This document shows positions 52,001 through 62,797 of a stretch of DNA of 64,000 bases, piece by piece. Under the pieces are notes generated by a model. It did not search any database. It had not been told where the DNA came from and was given only the letters and a program-made list of their open reading frames with translations. The translations under genes and the position numbers were made by a program. The stretch comes from Trogon surrucura (lineage: Eukaryota; Chordata; Aves; Trogoniformes; Trogonidae), in contig CM036622.1 of assembly GCA_020746105.1 (NCBI GenBank), positions 41,951,477 to 42,015,476 of the forward strand, given 5' to 3'. How positions within the stretch are numbered: position 1 is the stretch's first letter; each line of letters begins with the position of its first letter.

Positions 52001-52559
52001 ATCAAATGCAAGTTCTCCATAAACAATTAGGAGTCGAAGCTATCAACATGTTGTCTGACAGACAATTTTCTCCTAATCTAGAAAAATATTTTCTGTTGGA
52101 GATAAGATGTGATCTTTCAAACATTTACTACCACTTGCCATTTCAAGTGTTTGGGAGGAAGATTCTACAGTTGGAAAAATTCATACTATGTTTTTTGTTC
52201 AGAAAAAGGGAAGAGAGAGATTATAAAGAAGCTCATGGAATAATTATCACCAGGAAGATTACGAAAAGAACTACTGAAATACTTTTCAGTAATCACCCGG
52301 AAAATTGATTAAAATTAGGCAATGTAGGATTGTTAAGAAAACTCGATATGAAACAAACTGAAATTTCTTCTCTGAGTCACAAATGACCTCGTGGATAGTG
52401 ATAAAGCAGGAGATATGCTGTATATCTGCATCAGTAACATTCATTGCATACTTACCATGAGGTTCACATCAGCAAGCTAAGGAAATATTGTGTGGGTGGG
52501 TCATGAGTGGGTAAGCAATTGCTTCCGTGAAGTCATTCTCAAAAATTAAGTATCGGTTG
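49016..52559. other. AT-rich intergenic DNA, no gene recognised
   Basis: A 161-codon plus-strand frame at 51,823-52,308 is the longest. It has no recognised domain, so it is not called a gene. No repeat family was identified. Confidence 0.55.
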
Positions 52560-53440
52560 CGTAGTATCAAACCAGAAGGATGTTTCCAGTAGGTTCCTGA
52601 AGGGTTCTGATCTCAGCTACTTTCTATTAAATAGGTTAATGAACGCATTGGATGAGGAAATGAAAGACTATAAAATTAACAAATGACAGCAAGAAATAAG
52701 GAGGTAGTTAAAAGCATTTTGAAGAACAGAATAGGAATTGAAGATGATCTTGAAAAAAACAGATATGGCCTGAAATCAGTAGGGTAAAATTCAACAAAGG
52801 CAAGTGCAAAGTACTACCCAGAGGAAGCATGGCTCAAATCCTCAAATAAAAAAAAATAAATATAGTGGATAACTAGGAAGCAATACATTTTGAAAGGTTA
52901 GGAGGATTACATAGCATTACAGACTCAAGTAGCTGTCAATACTGTGTTAAAGGTGAAAAAGCAGTCAGACCTCAATGTGGGGTATATTAAAGGAGAATTT
53001 TACATAACCTGCAGAAGATGCATAGCAGGAGGCCTTGTCTGGGACACCTAGATAAAGAGGCTAATGAAGTGGACAATCAAGAGGAGAACAGCAGGACCAT
53101 CAACAGTTTTAGAAAGCATAGCCTGTTAACAAATTTGATTAATTTAGCCCAGAGAAAAGAAAAAAAGGAGTAAGTTAAAGTGGCCTTTTGCAGACAGATG
53201 CTAGCTTATGGTGATTGTGCTCTGAGAAGACAAAAGCAAAGAACCAAAGAAAATAAAGAATACTCTGGTATATTAGGGAACTCCTTCACTCTACACTTGG
53301 TGCTAAGGGGATGAAACCTGGAAGGTAGTTAGGGTGGCTGTGGAGTCTATCTGACTCAAATTCTATGAGAGGAAGGTAGATAAACTCCTGCCAGAGACAG
53401 TCGCACTGTACATAATGCTGATGTAGTGCAGGAATGCTAT
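52560..53440 (+). mobile_element. Ancient CR1-like LINE remnant
   Basis: Blocks typical of old reptile/bird CR1 RT survive in the right order. The first is ggcctgaaatcagtagggtaaaattcaacaaaggcaagtgcaaagtacta (the KFNKGKCKVL block), near 52,768-52,817. An agctgtcaatactgtg block lies near 52,930, and aaaggagaattttacataacctgcag follows. At the end are gtggctgtggagtctatctgactcaaa and ggtagataaactcctgccagagacagtc. Many stops and indels show great age. The boundaries are approximate. Confidence 0.78.
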
Positions 53441-56400
53441 ACTGAGTAACCTCTGTGAGATTCCCTCTGTTTCAGTGTTTCTAAGAAAATATGCAGTGGA
53501 TTTGAATTTCTCACTATAAGTGAACATTAATTGATGGGTAAGATCTTGCTGCTTCTTCCATCAACTTCTAGGTAAGAACATTTGTACTCTGCATTTTGGG
53601 TATTTCAATTTCTTCTTTTTTTTTTCCCCTCTCTCTGAAATATTTAGATGATGGTTTTAATTTATTTGTGAGAGGAAATGAGGAAACCAACAAAGCCTGT
53701 TTTCCAATGGTTCACCATCTATTTGAGCCTCTACTGCAAGAAACTCCTCTCCCAGCCTCCCTATACCCTTTGCATCATGCATTAAAGCCTCGTGCCACTG
53801 TGCCCAACATCAACAGGGCGATCAGCTCCCCCCCAACTTTTTGAGCTGCCCGCCACAAGCCCCCTCCACTGTGCCATACTGTTGGGTACAGAGGCAGCAG
53901 CACATGCTCCAGTTGTTTTGGAGTATATTTATACTTACTGGCTCATACAAATGCCCCAATGAAAGACCAAAGAGACCATGTAACTTTTGAATTCACTTTG
54001 TAGCTTTTGCCCCAGCACAAAAACAGAACATGGGTTGCTGCCTTTCATCCGGCTGTGAGTTTCACAACACTTGCAGAAGCTTGCAGAACCTTTGAGATAT
54101 TAGCACTGCTTTCAAGCTTAGCTAAAATGATGGGATCAGAAGTTATTGGCATACAGAAAGGACTCATCAGACAGAAAAAAAAAATGACTGCAAGAACATT
54201 TCTTTATGTAATCAAGCTAAAAGAGTACTTTTAGTTTAAAACCACTTTACTTCTCATGTGTTTTGAGTACCATAAGCAGTGATTTTGATAATCATTTGTT
54301 TCGATTTTATGAGAGAAATACAATCATTCTCCAAGCTTCAGCACTTACTCTTAGTGGTTATACTCTCTATAACACCTAATTAGGACAAAACTTAATAATC
54401 CAGTCTTTAAATACACTTCACTGTTACAATAGTCTTTCCTTCATTGCAAATTGTTTTAACAATGCAATAATTCTGATGCATTTCAAATAGTTCTGATAAA
54501 CTGAGATCTTTTTGTATCGGCCATGCTTGGAGAAAGTAGGTTACACTTACTCCAGTCTGTTAAAAACTGCTAACGTTTTGCACTGCTTTTTTTTTTTTCT
54601 ACACTGTAATTAGACTCAGTCTGAGCTCTCATGACATCTAAACGCAGACTTCTAGCCTGACAGGTAATACAATTAATCGATACCCTTAATGTACAGGTAC
54701 TTTGGATGCAGCAAGGGTGACAGTTCTGACAGCTCAGGAATACGCAGGACAGTGTTCAGATACCTCCTGATCCCTTGCTGAAGGAAGGCTTAAAGCAGCA
54801 CCTCTGGCACAACTGAGGCAAAACAGAGGAAACATTATTCAGTCACAGAAATCTTGAGTCTCAGGGACTCAGTCTATTTTCATACTATACTGGTCACAGC
54901 TGAAGAGATTTCTGACACAGTCAACTGATTATAGAACATAGGCAAGAATCATTGGTGCATTTTAGTATTAAAATAAAAATACAATGACCAAAGGTTCTTA
55001 CATCTCCTTCAATCCTTAGTAGCATAATGTAAACAAAATACTCAATGGATTTCTTTAGGAGGACACTATCTTTCCATATTGCCAGTTGCCTGGCTCTGGC
55101 AATGAGCGGTAGGTTTTGAGTGCTGCAGCACAGTTTTTACATAGCCGTAAGGATATGCACATATAGGCTTAAGGTCTCTTTGTGTCTCATATTGGACCTG
55201 GCTGTACACAGTAACTGTTTGGGAGCAGGTGTGAACTGAGTGCAGGAGGAAGGATAGAGAAGATAAACCACGCGGCTGTACGAAGCTGAACAACAAACCT
55301 GAACCCTTAATGAGAAAGTCTTCTAAGCCAATGTCTTATCCTCTCCCTCTGACTTGGTAGCTCCTAGAGCCAAACACAAAGCAAGTAGTTGAGACAGGAA
55401 AAAGAGAGCCTTCTGAAATAAGGGAGAGACTTCCAGCAGCCTGGAGTTGTGCCCTAACCCATTTGGGTCTTTGCTCCTAGGAAACCTCTGAGTTAAGAAC
55501 CATAGCTTCTGGGGGTGCTAGTGAAGGACAAGCAGGTGGGCATTGGTGGCTCCTACTGTAGAACAGTATTCAGAAAGACTATGAGATCAGGAAATAGAAG
55601 GAACTTACTATGCAAGTACATTAAAGGGATGTTAGATTATTCTGAGAATGTGTGAACGTGGCCATTTAGCAGGCCTACTGCAATTTAGGTAGGTATTAAC
55701 AGTCAAGCTACAGTAAGGGAACAGAATTCCCATAAGGGAACTGACCTTCCCTGCAGAGCAAGTCATGACAGTCAGTGAAGAGAATCAGCACGGGCACAAC
55801 ATTAAAAAAATGCTTGTTTATTTATGCTGCCATTGATATGTCCCCACATATTTGATCCCATGTTAGCTTAGCTCAGTCCTGACAGCTGCTCCTGTCAAAA
55901 GCCCCAGTTCTCACTTATCCACAGCAAACGATGCATCTTTAGGTATTTGTTCAGGGCAGACTTAGAAGCACAGGTTCCCTCAGCTCTGCTAAACTGTAAA
56001 TACCAGCTTCTGAGTTGCTCAGTATATGTGGTCTCTAAATAATCTCACAGGCTAGTCACTTGAGGGAAAGTTCAGTACAAGCAAATTATTCTTAAGCAGT
56101 GAATATCCTCTCCAACTGCACGCAATTAAAAAAAAAAGTATTTATAACCTTCTCTTACCCACACGTGATATTATAACTATTAGAAGTGTCTATAGGCAAA
56201 GATAAAGTGCATTACATCACTAGGATATGTGGACTACAAATGTAATTTATGCTTAGCTACAATAGAAGCACTATTTCTTTAAGTAGGTTTTTTAATAATT
56301 CTAAAATAAGAGTATACTTTAAGGAACAGACATATCTTGTCAGTAGTTTAAAATTAGATCATTTATCCCGCATGACTGAAATCTGCCCCTATAGGCAGTG

Positions 56401-56734
56401 CACGCTCACGTGTGTGTGGGAGAAAGGAGAAAAAAAAAAAAAAGGATCTTTTTACTACTCTTTTCACCTGCACTTTTGAATTCCAGATTGGAGTTTAAGC
56501 GAGAACTGAATTAGTTGTAATTAGGATATTCTGCCGCGGACACCTCCTCTAAAACTCACCCTTTGCTAACGGACCCTTGTCACAAACCCCGCTCCCAACA
56601 GCGACACCGCAGCAAGGGAACGCTTCTGCCAAAGCAAAGCACGACGTCGAACACATGTTTAAATGAGCATATTGGAGTTAAAACACGAAGGAAAAAGAGG
56701 CGAAAAGATTACGGTTACAGAAATGCAACCAGCC
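53441..56734. other. Intergenic DNA immediately upstream of the GPR158 CpG island
   Basis: No gene or transposon was recognised. The stretch is AT-rich with short poly-T and poly-A runs (54,588-54,598; 56,430-56,444). It is the likely distal promoter region of GPR158, but no specific element can be supported. Confidence 0.55.
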
Positions 56735-57537
56735 CGCCCCTGCGGTTGAAGGGAGCGCGAAGCGGCTCCGTCCCCAGGCCGGGGGACACCCGGGGGACAC
56801 GCGGCTGCGGGCCCGCAGGACCCAGAAGACGAAGCTACCCGTGGTCGAGCTCTCCGCCAGGAGCTCCTCTCCCTCCTCTCTGGGGGGGGTCCCACGCCTC
56901 CCGGGGGAAGCCGAGGACCCGGCCCCGGCCCCCCGCCGCAACCGCTGAGGCGAGCGCCCCTTCCCCGCAGCGGCGCGCAGGCCCCCAGGAACCAGACCGC
57001 GCCCTGCGGGTCTAACCGCGGCTGCCTTCCCCGCGGTCGCTGCGCTTCTCCTCTCCTCTCGCGGCGGAGATATTTTTAACACTCGGCATCCCCCTCCCCG
57101 CTCCGCCTCCCCTCAGCCCCGGTGCTCGCAGCCGGCGCTTCCCGCCCGACCGCCCCCGGCGCGTAGGCGCAGCGGCGCCGCTCCGCGCCCGGCCGGCAGA
57201 TGTCGCTGCCCCATTCCTCGGCCAAGCCCTGAGCCCCCGCGCACTGGCCCGGGGGGGCGGCGCGGCGGAGCCCCCTGAGGGCCGGTTCCCCACCCCGCGA
57301 CCCCCTCCCCTCGGCCGAGGGGAAAGCGGAGCGGCCGCAGGTGCGGCGGGCGGATCCGCCTCGCCTCCGCGCTGAGCCGAGCCGGCGGCAGGTGAACCGA
57401 GGTGGCTCGACACCTCTCGGCGGCGGCGGCACCGCCTCCCTCAGCGCCGCAGGGCGCCGTCCTCCTGCCCCGTGAATGGCTGCCGGCTGACTGACAGGCG
57501 AGGCGGCCACACAGGGCAGCAGCTGCCTGGCGTACAC

Positions 57538-57545
57538 CTATAAGG
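57538..57545 (+). promoter_or_regulatory. TATA-like box (ctataagg)
   Basis: ctataagg stands alone as an AT-rich element in the CpG island, 635-642 bases upstream of the GPR158 ATG. If used, it would place a start site near 57,565-57,575. TATA-like elements are a minority feature of CpG-island promoters, so this is a candidate only. Confidence 0.4.
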
Positions 57546-57774
57546 GCCGGCGGGGAAGGGGTGCCGGCCCGTGAGGGGCTGCCCGTGGTGGAGCACCGCG
57601 GCGAGTAGCCTCCCGCAGCCGGAGCGAGGAGAGTGTGGGCGCTCGGAGCACCGAGCGGTCTCGGAGGCGGGCTCCCGTCCGGCGGCAGCCCCGCCCGCCG
57701 ATCCCCGCAGCAAGTGGCAGTCCCGCGCCGCGGGCCCTCCCCCGCCCCTCTTCTCCGGCAGCGGCGCCCGAAGG

Positions 57775-57894
57775 ATGCGGAGCGGTGGAGCGCGGGCGGC
57801 GGCGGGGCGCCGCGGGGGAACCCGCCGCTGCGCCGGGCGCGGGCGCCGCCGCCCCTGCGCGCTGCGCTGGGCAGCACCAGCAGCAGCTCAGTGA
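57775..57894 (+). CDS. Candidate upstream ORF of 39 codons in the GPR158 5' leader
   Basis: An ATG at 57,775 with A at -3 (aaggATGc) opens a 39-codon frame that ends at the TGA at 57,892-57,894. The predicted peptide is Arg-, Gly- and Ala-rich and resembles no known protein. It lies in the same reading phase as the GPR158 coding frame and stops 285 bases before the main ATG. If transcription starts upstream of 57,775, ribosomes would meet this ORF first and it could lower translation of the receptor. A function as a peptide is not claimed. Confidence 0.35.
   Translation: MRSGGARAAAGRRGGTRRCAGRGRRRPCALRWAAPAAAQ
57872..57890 (+). promoter_or_regulatory. RE1/NRSF-like motif (possible REST site)
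   Basis: The left half CAGCACC matches the RE1 core exactly. After the canonical 5-base gap, the right half is CAGCTCA against consensus CAGCGCC (5 of 7). REST silences neuronal genes outside the nervous system and GPR158 is mainly neuronal, so a site in the leader would make sense. The right half is imperfect, and such motifs arise by chance in GC-rich DNA. Confidence 0.3.
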
Positions 57895-58179
57895 GTGCGG
57901 TGGCCGCGGCAGGAGGAGACGCAGGCGGGCTCACCGCAGCCGCTGCCGTCGCCGGAGGGGCTGGGAGCCGCTCCGCGCCGGCGGTGGGGCTGCGCAGCTC
58001 CCGGCGCCGGGGCGGACGCGGGCAGCGCCGCCACAGGTGAGGCGCGGGCCGGGGGCCACTTCCCGTCCCGCGGCCGCTCGGCCCCCACTGCGCGTTCGTG
58101 CCCCTGCGCCGCGGCCGCCTGCGCGGAGCCCGTCTTCGGCCGCTTCGCCCTGCCTGCGCGACCGGGAGCGCCGGGGGAC

Positions 58180-59051
58180 ATGGCTCCGCTCCGGCTCCTT
58201 CTCCTCTTGCTCCTCGCCCAGGAGGGGCTCGGCGCTGTTACCGGCCAAGGGCAGCCGGTGCGCGACCGTGAGCGGGCGCTCGGCGGGAGGCAGCCGATTT
58301 ACAACCACATCAAGAGCCGGGAGCCGCCGCCGGCTCCGCGGAGCCGCTCTGCCGAGAGCACCATCTTGGCGCAGCGGCTCGCCGAGGAGGTGCCCCAGGA
58401 CGTGGCCTCGTTCCTCTACACGGGCGACTCCCGGGAGCTGCGGCGCGCAAACTGCTCCGGGCGGTACGAGCTGGCCAGCCTCGCCGGCAAGTCGCGCTTC
58501 ACCTCGCACCCCTCCCTGCACGGGGCCCTGGACACCCTCACCCACGCCACCAACTTCCTCAACACGATCCTCCAGAGCAATAAGTCGCGGGAGCAGAACT
58601 TGCAGGAGGACCTGGAGTGGTACCGCGCCTTGATCAGGAGCCTCCTGGAGAGGGACCCCAACATCTCCAGGGCAGCTATCACGTTCAGCACAGAGCCTTT
58701 CTCCTCCACCCCCCAGGTTTTCCTCCAAGCCAGCAGGCACGAGAGCCAGGTCCTCCTGCAGGACTTGTCCTCCTCGGCTCACCGCCTGGCCAACGCCTCT
58801 GTGGAAACGGAGTGGTTCCACAGCTTGAAGCGCAAATGGAGACCACATCTGCATAGGAAGGTCTTGAACACAGGCCCCAAAACTTTGGAGAACAGCTGGA
58901 AGAGGCGAGAAAGCTTCACTGCTGACAAGAACCACATCAGGTGGTCTTCACCTTACCTGGAGTGTGAGAATGGGAATTACAAACCCGGCTGGCTAGTGAC
59001 TCTCTCGGCAGCTTTCTATGGGCTGCGGCCGAACCTCCTCCCCGAGTTCAG
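58180..59051 (+). CDS. GPR158: GPR158 coding exon 1 (metabotropic glycine receptor, N-terminal part)
   Basis: This exon encodes the first 290 residues, plus two bases of codon 291, of GPR158, a class C GPCR of neurons that binds glycine outside the cell and RGS7-Gbeta5 inside. The frame starts with a leucine-rich signal peptide (residues 1 to about 20, core RLLLLLLLAQ). The Cache ligand-binding region follows, with family blocks such as ANCSGRYELA (90-99), LDTLTHATNFLN (117-128), LQSNKSREQNLQ (131-142), ETEWFHSLKRKWRPHLHR (209-226) and YLECENGNYKPGWLVTLS (259-276). Ser136/Arg137 and Tyr259/Glu261 match the human glycine-contact residues as I recall them (S172/R173, Y269/E271). Cys92 and Cys262 probably form the conserved disulfide. 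NxS sequons lie at Asn91, Asn134, Asn161 and Asn205. The start was chosen because 58,180 is the first in-frame ATG, lies in gacATGG context and begins the signal peptide; an in-frame TGA sits at 57,892. The exon ends TTCAG|GTAGGA (phase 2), and reading on gives TAG at once. The seven-helix part lies beyond the window. Confidence 0.96.
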
Positions 59052-61083
59052 GTAGGAGGAATGTTCTTCTACTTGTTTTCTGTTGAAAAGAGGGGTAGGA
59101 TGGGGTTTTGGTTCTGCTACCGCCCTAGGGAAGGGTGTGCTGCATCTCTGGAGTGACCTGACCAACCCTTGCCAAATGAGCTGTTCAGTCACACACCACA
59201 GAGCAACCTCAGGCCTTCCTGTTGAACTCTGCCTTTGCATGCCTTAGGGAGTTCTTGCTCAGCAAAAGAACTGCTTTCCTTTTAGCCTGTAATACAGTGT
59301 TTGCTTTACCTCCTCCCACTGAAACAGGTGTGCAATGTGAATTCTGTTCCTGGTGTGCTTCTAGTGGGGAGAGGAGAGCAGTGGTTGCAAGTTTAGTTTA
59401 TTTTGGACTGCAGGAGGTGTTTTTTCTTCCTACTACACAATTAAAGCTACCTTGACCCCAGCTATGATTTTAACCAACTGAGAAATAAAGTTGTTATGCT
59501 GCTACACTGTTATTTCTGGTCTCCAGAGTACATCCACAGTGGGATGCTTGAGCCCGGTCAGTGGTAAGTGCAATTGTAGGTGAGTAAGTGTTTGTGACTG
59601 CAATCCTGTCATAGTGCATGTGGCTACAGCCTGAACTGGCAATAGGAAAGCTTTCCTTAGGACAGTCCCTTGTTACCTAGCTATGTAGCTGTTACCTGGC
59701 ATATGTAACAAATTGCTTTTATTACTATTTTTTTAATTGCTGCTACTGCCGGGACTCTGCCACTGGGCTGTGGCCAGCAGAGAAGGGGGTATAAAAAGGC
59801 CTTTATTGTGTACTTGTGTTCTGATAGCAAAGAGGGATTTCTCCAAGGAATGGGAGCAACCTGTGGGGTACAAGATATCAGATTTTCCCACTGGCACTTC
59901 TGTGGTGTGATTCACAGGTAACTCTATCCCTTGGGGAATGCACACTGCCCAGAAGTAGCTGGCATTCGGCAGGGGCTAGGAGAGGAGCACAGAATGTGCT
60001 TTGTGGTGTGAGCCAGTAATAGGACAAGGTAGACAAGATCACAGCAAACACCAAAGCGATTTTGCCACACCTAGGTGGCAAGGCAGTACTGTTTATGAAC
60101 ACTGGTTTTCTTGGCTTAGTCTGAAATGCAGTGGGAGAGAAGAGGTATGAATGTAGTTGCATATCCTTGAAAAAAAATCTGTTTCTCTCTCTATTAAATT
60201 GACTTTTGCCTTGAAATTTTCACACCTATGGGTCCGGTAGAGTTAAGGTAAAATGAGCTTACTTGCAGGCTGTTTGCTGCTGAATTCCTCTTGAGACCAA
60301 AACCCAAGAATAGCTCTACTGCAGAGCTCTTCTGGACCTTAGCATGTGGTCCGGAAAAGTTCAGGAAACTTCTCATAGATCACTGAAATGCAGTGTGTTA
60401 CACTTGATGAACTTCAGGATGCAGATGAAAGCCAGCGTAGGCTCATATTCTCTTGTTTGGGACAGAGGTTCACATAACCTGGAGAACCACCAGGCCAGGA
60501 TGGCAAGCCACTAACCAGCCATCTGAGAGTTCAGATCGTAATATAAAGCTTAATTCAAAGAAGCTTTAACCTTGACTTTAGTGAAGAGCAAATAGATGCC
60601 TTTTAAACAGAAGAGCAAAAAGCTGAGCTCTGTGTCAAGATCCTGTGATGCCAGGAGGTATCTCAGTGGTGTAGGTTTCTGCTGTGATAGCTCTGGTGTG
60701 CAGAACAAACCAGGGCCATTTTGGACTAACACTGGCTGACCATGGCAACCAGTAGAGGTCCTCCTGGGTGCGGTATGGAGCACTACCTTGACTTCCTCAT
60801 CTTCCCAGCATCTGTTTACCATGTGGGAGTCACTTCAGTTGAAAAAATAGAATAATGCATTGTAACTGATAATTCTAAGGACATCTATTAAGCTTGGAGA
60901 ACCTTTTCTTGTTTAGAAGGTCTTGCTGTGCAAGTTCAAGGTGTTGTATTGCTGTCATACTGAAGAGTTATGACAAAACTAACAAAGTTTTGTTGTATCA
61001 AAACTGAAGATGAATTGGTACGCATTTCTAAGAAAATGGGTCAGTATGTTTTTGGTAACTATATGAGGAAGCAGGTGGAAGTA

Positions 61084-61133
61084 GTACACACGTGTATGTA
61101 TATATATACACACATATATATATACACACACGT
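61084..61133. repeat. Alternating purine-pyrimidine microsatellite (CA/TG and TA)
   Basis: About 50 bases alternate purine and pyrimidine without a break, mixing CA, TG and TA dinucleotides around short self-complementary blocks. Such tracts can form Z-DNA or cruciforms and usually vary in length between individuals. It lies in GPR158 intron 1. Confidence 0.85.
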
Positions 61134-62797
61134 TCTGACAAGCTCGTGTTCCTAGTTTGAGATATGTTACATGAAAGATAGGCTTCTAGTAAAAGCTTTT
61201 CATTTGAGATATTGGAAAAAGAACTCTGCAGTGATGTAGGAGATACTATAAACAAAACAGTCTTTTCCCAAGATTTGTGGGATGTCTTAATATTTGCACA
61301 GTATTTTCTCTATTTGATAGGCACACAGCCTCAGTGTGAGTTCTTCAGAGAAGAAATGGTTTAAAGTATGTAATAAAAAACATTGTAAAATCTACTGTGG
61401 TTATTAGAACATTAGTATTAATTACTATAAGTTGCCTCTTGAAATAATCTTTATTTCCCCTCACCATCTGTCTACTTTAAATTCCTGTTTAAGGCCCATA
61501 TGGTAAAAAGCAGTATGTATTAACTTACATCTTTTGAGAAAGCTGGATTAGTTCTCCCAATAAAATATCTTTGAACCATCTGTTAGGAACATGGTAATGG
61601 ATCCGTTTACATACTCCTTTCATTTAATAGTCTGGCATGAGGTCACTGATGGTAATTTAGTGCATGCCACTTTAATGTTCTTCTAACAGTTTATGTACTT
61701 TCTTCTGTGCTGGCATTAGGTTTATAGTATGGTACATTAGGGTAAGAGACATTCAGGAACAGATTATCTCCATGGAAGAGAGTCCTTTCAGATTATAGAA
61801 GGAAAAGCCATGACTCCTGCTTCTTTATCTCTTCTGTTGCTGTAGCAGATGGGTATGTCATGTGATGTGACAATGGAGTTTAATGAAGTTAATACTAATA
61901 ATTACTACTGGTTATGTTCAATACATGCTACTACTGCAATGATATTGTCAATGGTATTCTGAAAGTGTGGCAAAAACCAGCTTTGTTCTTTGTGTTGTGA
62001 AGGGTTACAGTGCCTTTGGCCAGAGGAGGTGAGTGTTACAGGTGGGGGCTCTCGCAAACAGCTTTCCATCTGTCTTTAATTTCACTTCCCGCCCACCCTT
62101 TCCAGGAGACGGCACCCAAACTGTCCAACGTGAAGGCCACGGCGTGTGAGAGGATATGGTTAAGTTGTCTTGCCAAGACTAGCCCCGTAGGCCAACATTG
62201 AGATGAAGTGGAGAAACCAAAGACAGTTTGATAGTGCTGAAAAATGCAGCAGAAACTGTTCAGGCCCAGTGGGACCACGTTAGCCCAGCACAATGCTAAG
62301 CTAGCAATGCCGACTCTGCAGCTGCTTAGTGGTGCTTGCTGGTGTTTCGTGTCTGCATTCTCTGGTCTTTTGGCTGCATAAAGTGCAGGGAGAGAACATT
62401 ACCACCCATTTACAAAATACGGCGTAGGCTCTCATTCAGAAATGAGAATGAGCAGAGACTGGAAGGTAATCACTTCGTTATATTAACTGTTGCCTTCTCC
62501 TTTCTTTAAAAGTCTAAGCTGATTGCAGTTTGCAGCTGGAATTCATAATGTGCCTAACCACTCTACAGCTCTAGTGCTGCAGAAAGTAGAACACAGTAGC
62601 TTTGGTTGCTGGTCTTCTGTGACCCTCCCCTGATCCTTTCTATGACATGATGAGACTGAACCATGTTCCATGGCACAGAGTGATCCAACCTGGTCTCTTT
62701 GCAGCCCTACTGTGAGGGTGGAAAGGTGTGAGAAGCTGTATACTTGAGTACATTTCCTTCTCTAAAAGTACTTGCTTGGTGCCTGGAGAGGAGAGTT

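Larger units (their letters stand above)
56735..58815 (+). promoter_or_regulatory. GPR158: CpG island spanning the GPR158 promoter, 5' UTR and start of coding exon 1
   Basis: Base composition changes sharply from AT-rich to very GC- and CpG-rich near 56,735 and returns to normal near 58,815, inside exon 1. GC boxes are visible (for example cccgcccctc at 57,741-57,750 and ccccgcccg at 57,689-57,697). Long open frames on both strands here result from scarce stop codons in GC-rich DNA and are not taken as genes. The transcription start cannot be fixed from sequence. It most likely lies between about 57,550 and 57,780, giving a 5' UTR of roughly 400-630 bases. The island extends about 800 bp upstream of the TATA-like box, so divergent antisense transcription is possible. 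Confidence 0.9.

Noticed and set aside
57895-58179. In-frame N-terminal extension of GPR158 upstream of 58,180
   Set aside because: The frame is open back to a TGA at 57,892 but has no ATG. The signal peptide begins exactly at the ATG at 58,180, which also has the better start context.
57113-58935. Long open frames on both strands across the CpG island (up to 334 codons)
   Set aside because: They are shadows of GC-rich DNA and of the GPR158 exon. Translations are Arg-, Pro-, Gly- and Ala-rich with no family match.
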